From Methylococcales symbiont of Iophon sp. n. MRB-2018 (GTDB taxonomy: Bacteria; Pseudomonadota; Gammaproteobacteria; Methylococcales; Methylomonadaceae), in assembly GCA_003666325.1 (NCBI GenBank), contig QPIL01000116.1, positions 1 to 64,000 on the forward strand: a stretch of DNA of 64,000 nt, in the 5' to 3' direction. The notes beneath the pieces were generated by a model. That model did no database searches and had not been told where the DNA came from. It was given only the letters and a program-made list of their open reading frames with translations. The position numbers were made by a program, and so were the translations under genes. Of the stretch, positions 63,597 through 64,000 are shown piece after piece. The number at the start of each line of letters is the position of its first letter. The first letter of the stretch is position 1.

Positions 63597-64000
63597 TAGT
63601 CAACCCTTAAAAACACCATAACCATCTGATTTATAACAATAAAACCAACAAAAACCATAGACAAATCAAGCGGTATTTGGTAAAATAACGGCTATTTCTT
63701 AGTCGTTTTTCTGATAAAACATACTAACAAAATCAACCCCAAACACAGAGCAGCAAAACCTCTTTCATTCAGAGTTATTTGTTGAACAGATATAAGAACC
63801 GCCTCACTCCCACCGTCATTCCTGCATGTTCTAAGCAGAAATCCAAGTATTTAAAACTAGACTCCCGATAACAGACTTCGGAAATAACGTGTACTAACAG
63901 AAGTTCCAGTTACTTGAGTCCTGAGTCTTTAGATCCGTAGGGTGCGTTTGCCCGCCAAGGATGGTGGAAATGCAGTAAGATTGTCTGGAACAATCTCTGC
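63597..64000 (-). repeat. MITE family A, reverse copy running to window end
   Basis: Begins TAGTCAACCCTTAAAAACAC, contains the reversed 3' body and hairpins, two or three heptamers (GAGTCCTGAGTCTTTAG, 63917-63933), then the GTAGGGTGCGTTTGCCCGCC segment shared with the copies at 28690 and 42900. The 63488-63596 stretch carries no gene. Confidence 0.88.

Overview
The window looks like an AT-rich chromosomal segment of a gammaproteobacterium. Evidence for this is the core gene content: coaX-birA, recJ, hom-thrC, dnaQ, pilT next to yggS, ntrBC-glnA and rep-nth. A sulfide quinone reductase, a persulfide dioxygenase-rhodanese fusion, a SulP transporter and a class I fructose bisphosphatase suggest a sulfur-oxidising, possibly autotrophic lifestyle. 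I cannot name the genus from sequence alone.

Region 1 (1-8054) is an integron cassette array. Nine or ten attC-like sites (TAAC...GTTA imperfect palindromes with extrahelical G and T on the + strand) separate small genes, nearly all on the - strand. Cassettes carry three toxin-antitoxin modules, lipoproteins, a DUF5655-type nuclease-like protein and small membrane proteins. One + strand gene joins a winged HTH, a GHKL ATPase and a STAS-like domain. A REP-associated Y1 transposase interrupts the array. Several cassette genes carry a single frameshift or nonsense lesion. No integrase adjoins the array. An intI-type integrase sits 11.6 kb away (19705-20679), on the strand that does not fit a canonical partnership, and a separate one-cassette attC site lies at 30360-30490.

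Region 2 (8300-20679) is housekeeping, mostly on the - strand: coaX, birA, two M16 peptidase-like genes, recJ, thrC, hom, an AlaC-type aminotransferase, dnaQ, then intI.

Region 3 (20761-31140) is mosaic. fbp lies between two copies of a MITE, one of which supplies its stop codon. It is followed by cyoE, a trpD2-like gene, a lone dhaL-like gene and a membrane-anchored coiled-coil protein ending in a globin. Decayed fragments of a methyltransferase, a DHH phosphoesterase, a ParE toxin and an IS630 transposase are present.

Region 4 (31156-48758) holds rep and nth; a RiPP locus (Cys-rich EGKC-repeat precursor, DUF692/MNIO enzyme, DUF2063 partner); a large BspA-repeat autotransporter; a HExxH protein; and the sulfur genes pdo-rhodanese, sqr and sulP, with purC convergent.

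Region 5 (48908-63487) has a DjlA-like co-chaperone, pilT, yggS, a TauE/SafE permease, ntrC, ntrB, glnA, a tandem-duplicated TIGR02001-type outer-membrane protein and two glnK-amtB pairs. The first pair has a convincing sigma-54 promoter. This is a complete nitrogen-sensing and ammonium-uptake neighbourhood.

Throughout, intergenic spaces are colonised by non-coding repeats. Family A is a TA-flanked MITE (ends TAGTCAAnnCTTAAAA) carrying a variable heptamer tandem array (GACTAAA and variants). Family B is a 166-bp element with long perfect terminal inverted repeats. Family C consists of GAGACCTCAGCATAAC hairpins, and family D of CTTCAGTC inverted repeats. Family R is a REP sequence around the Y1 transposase.
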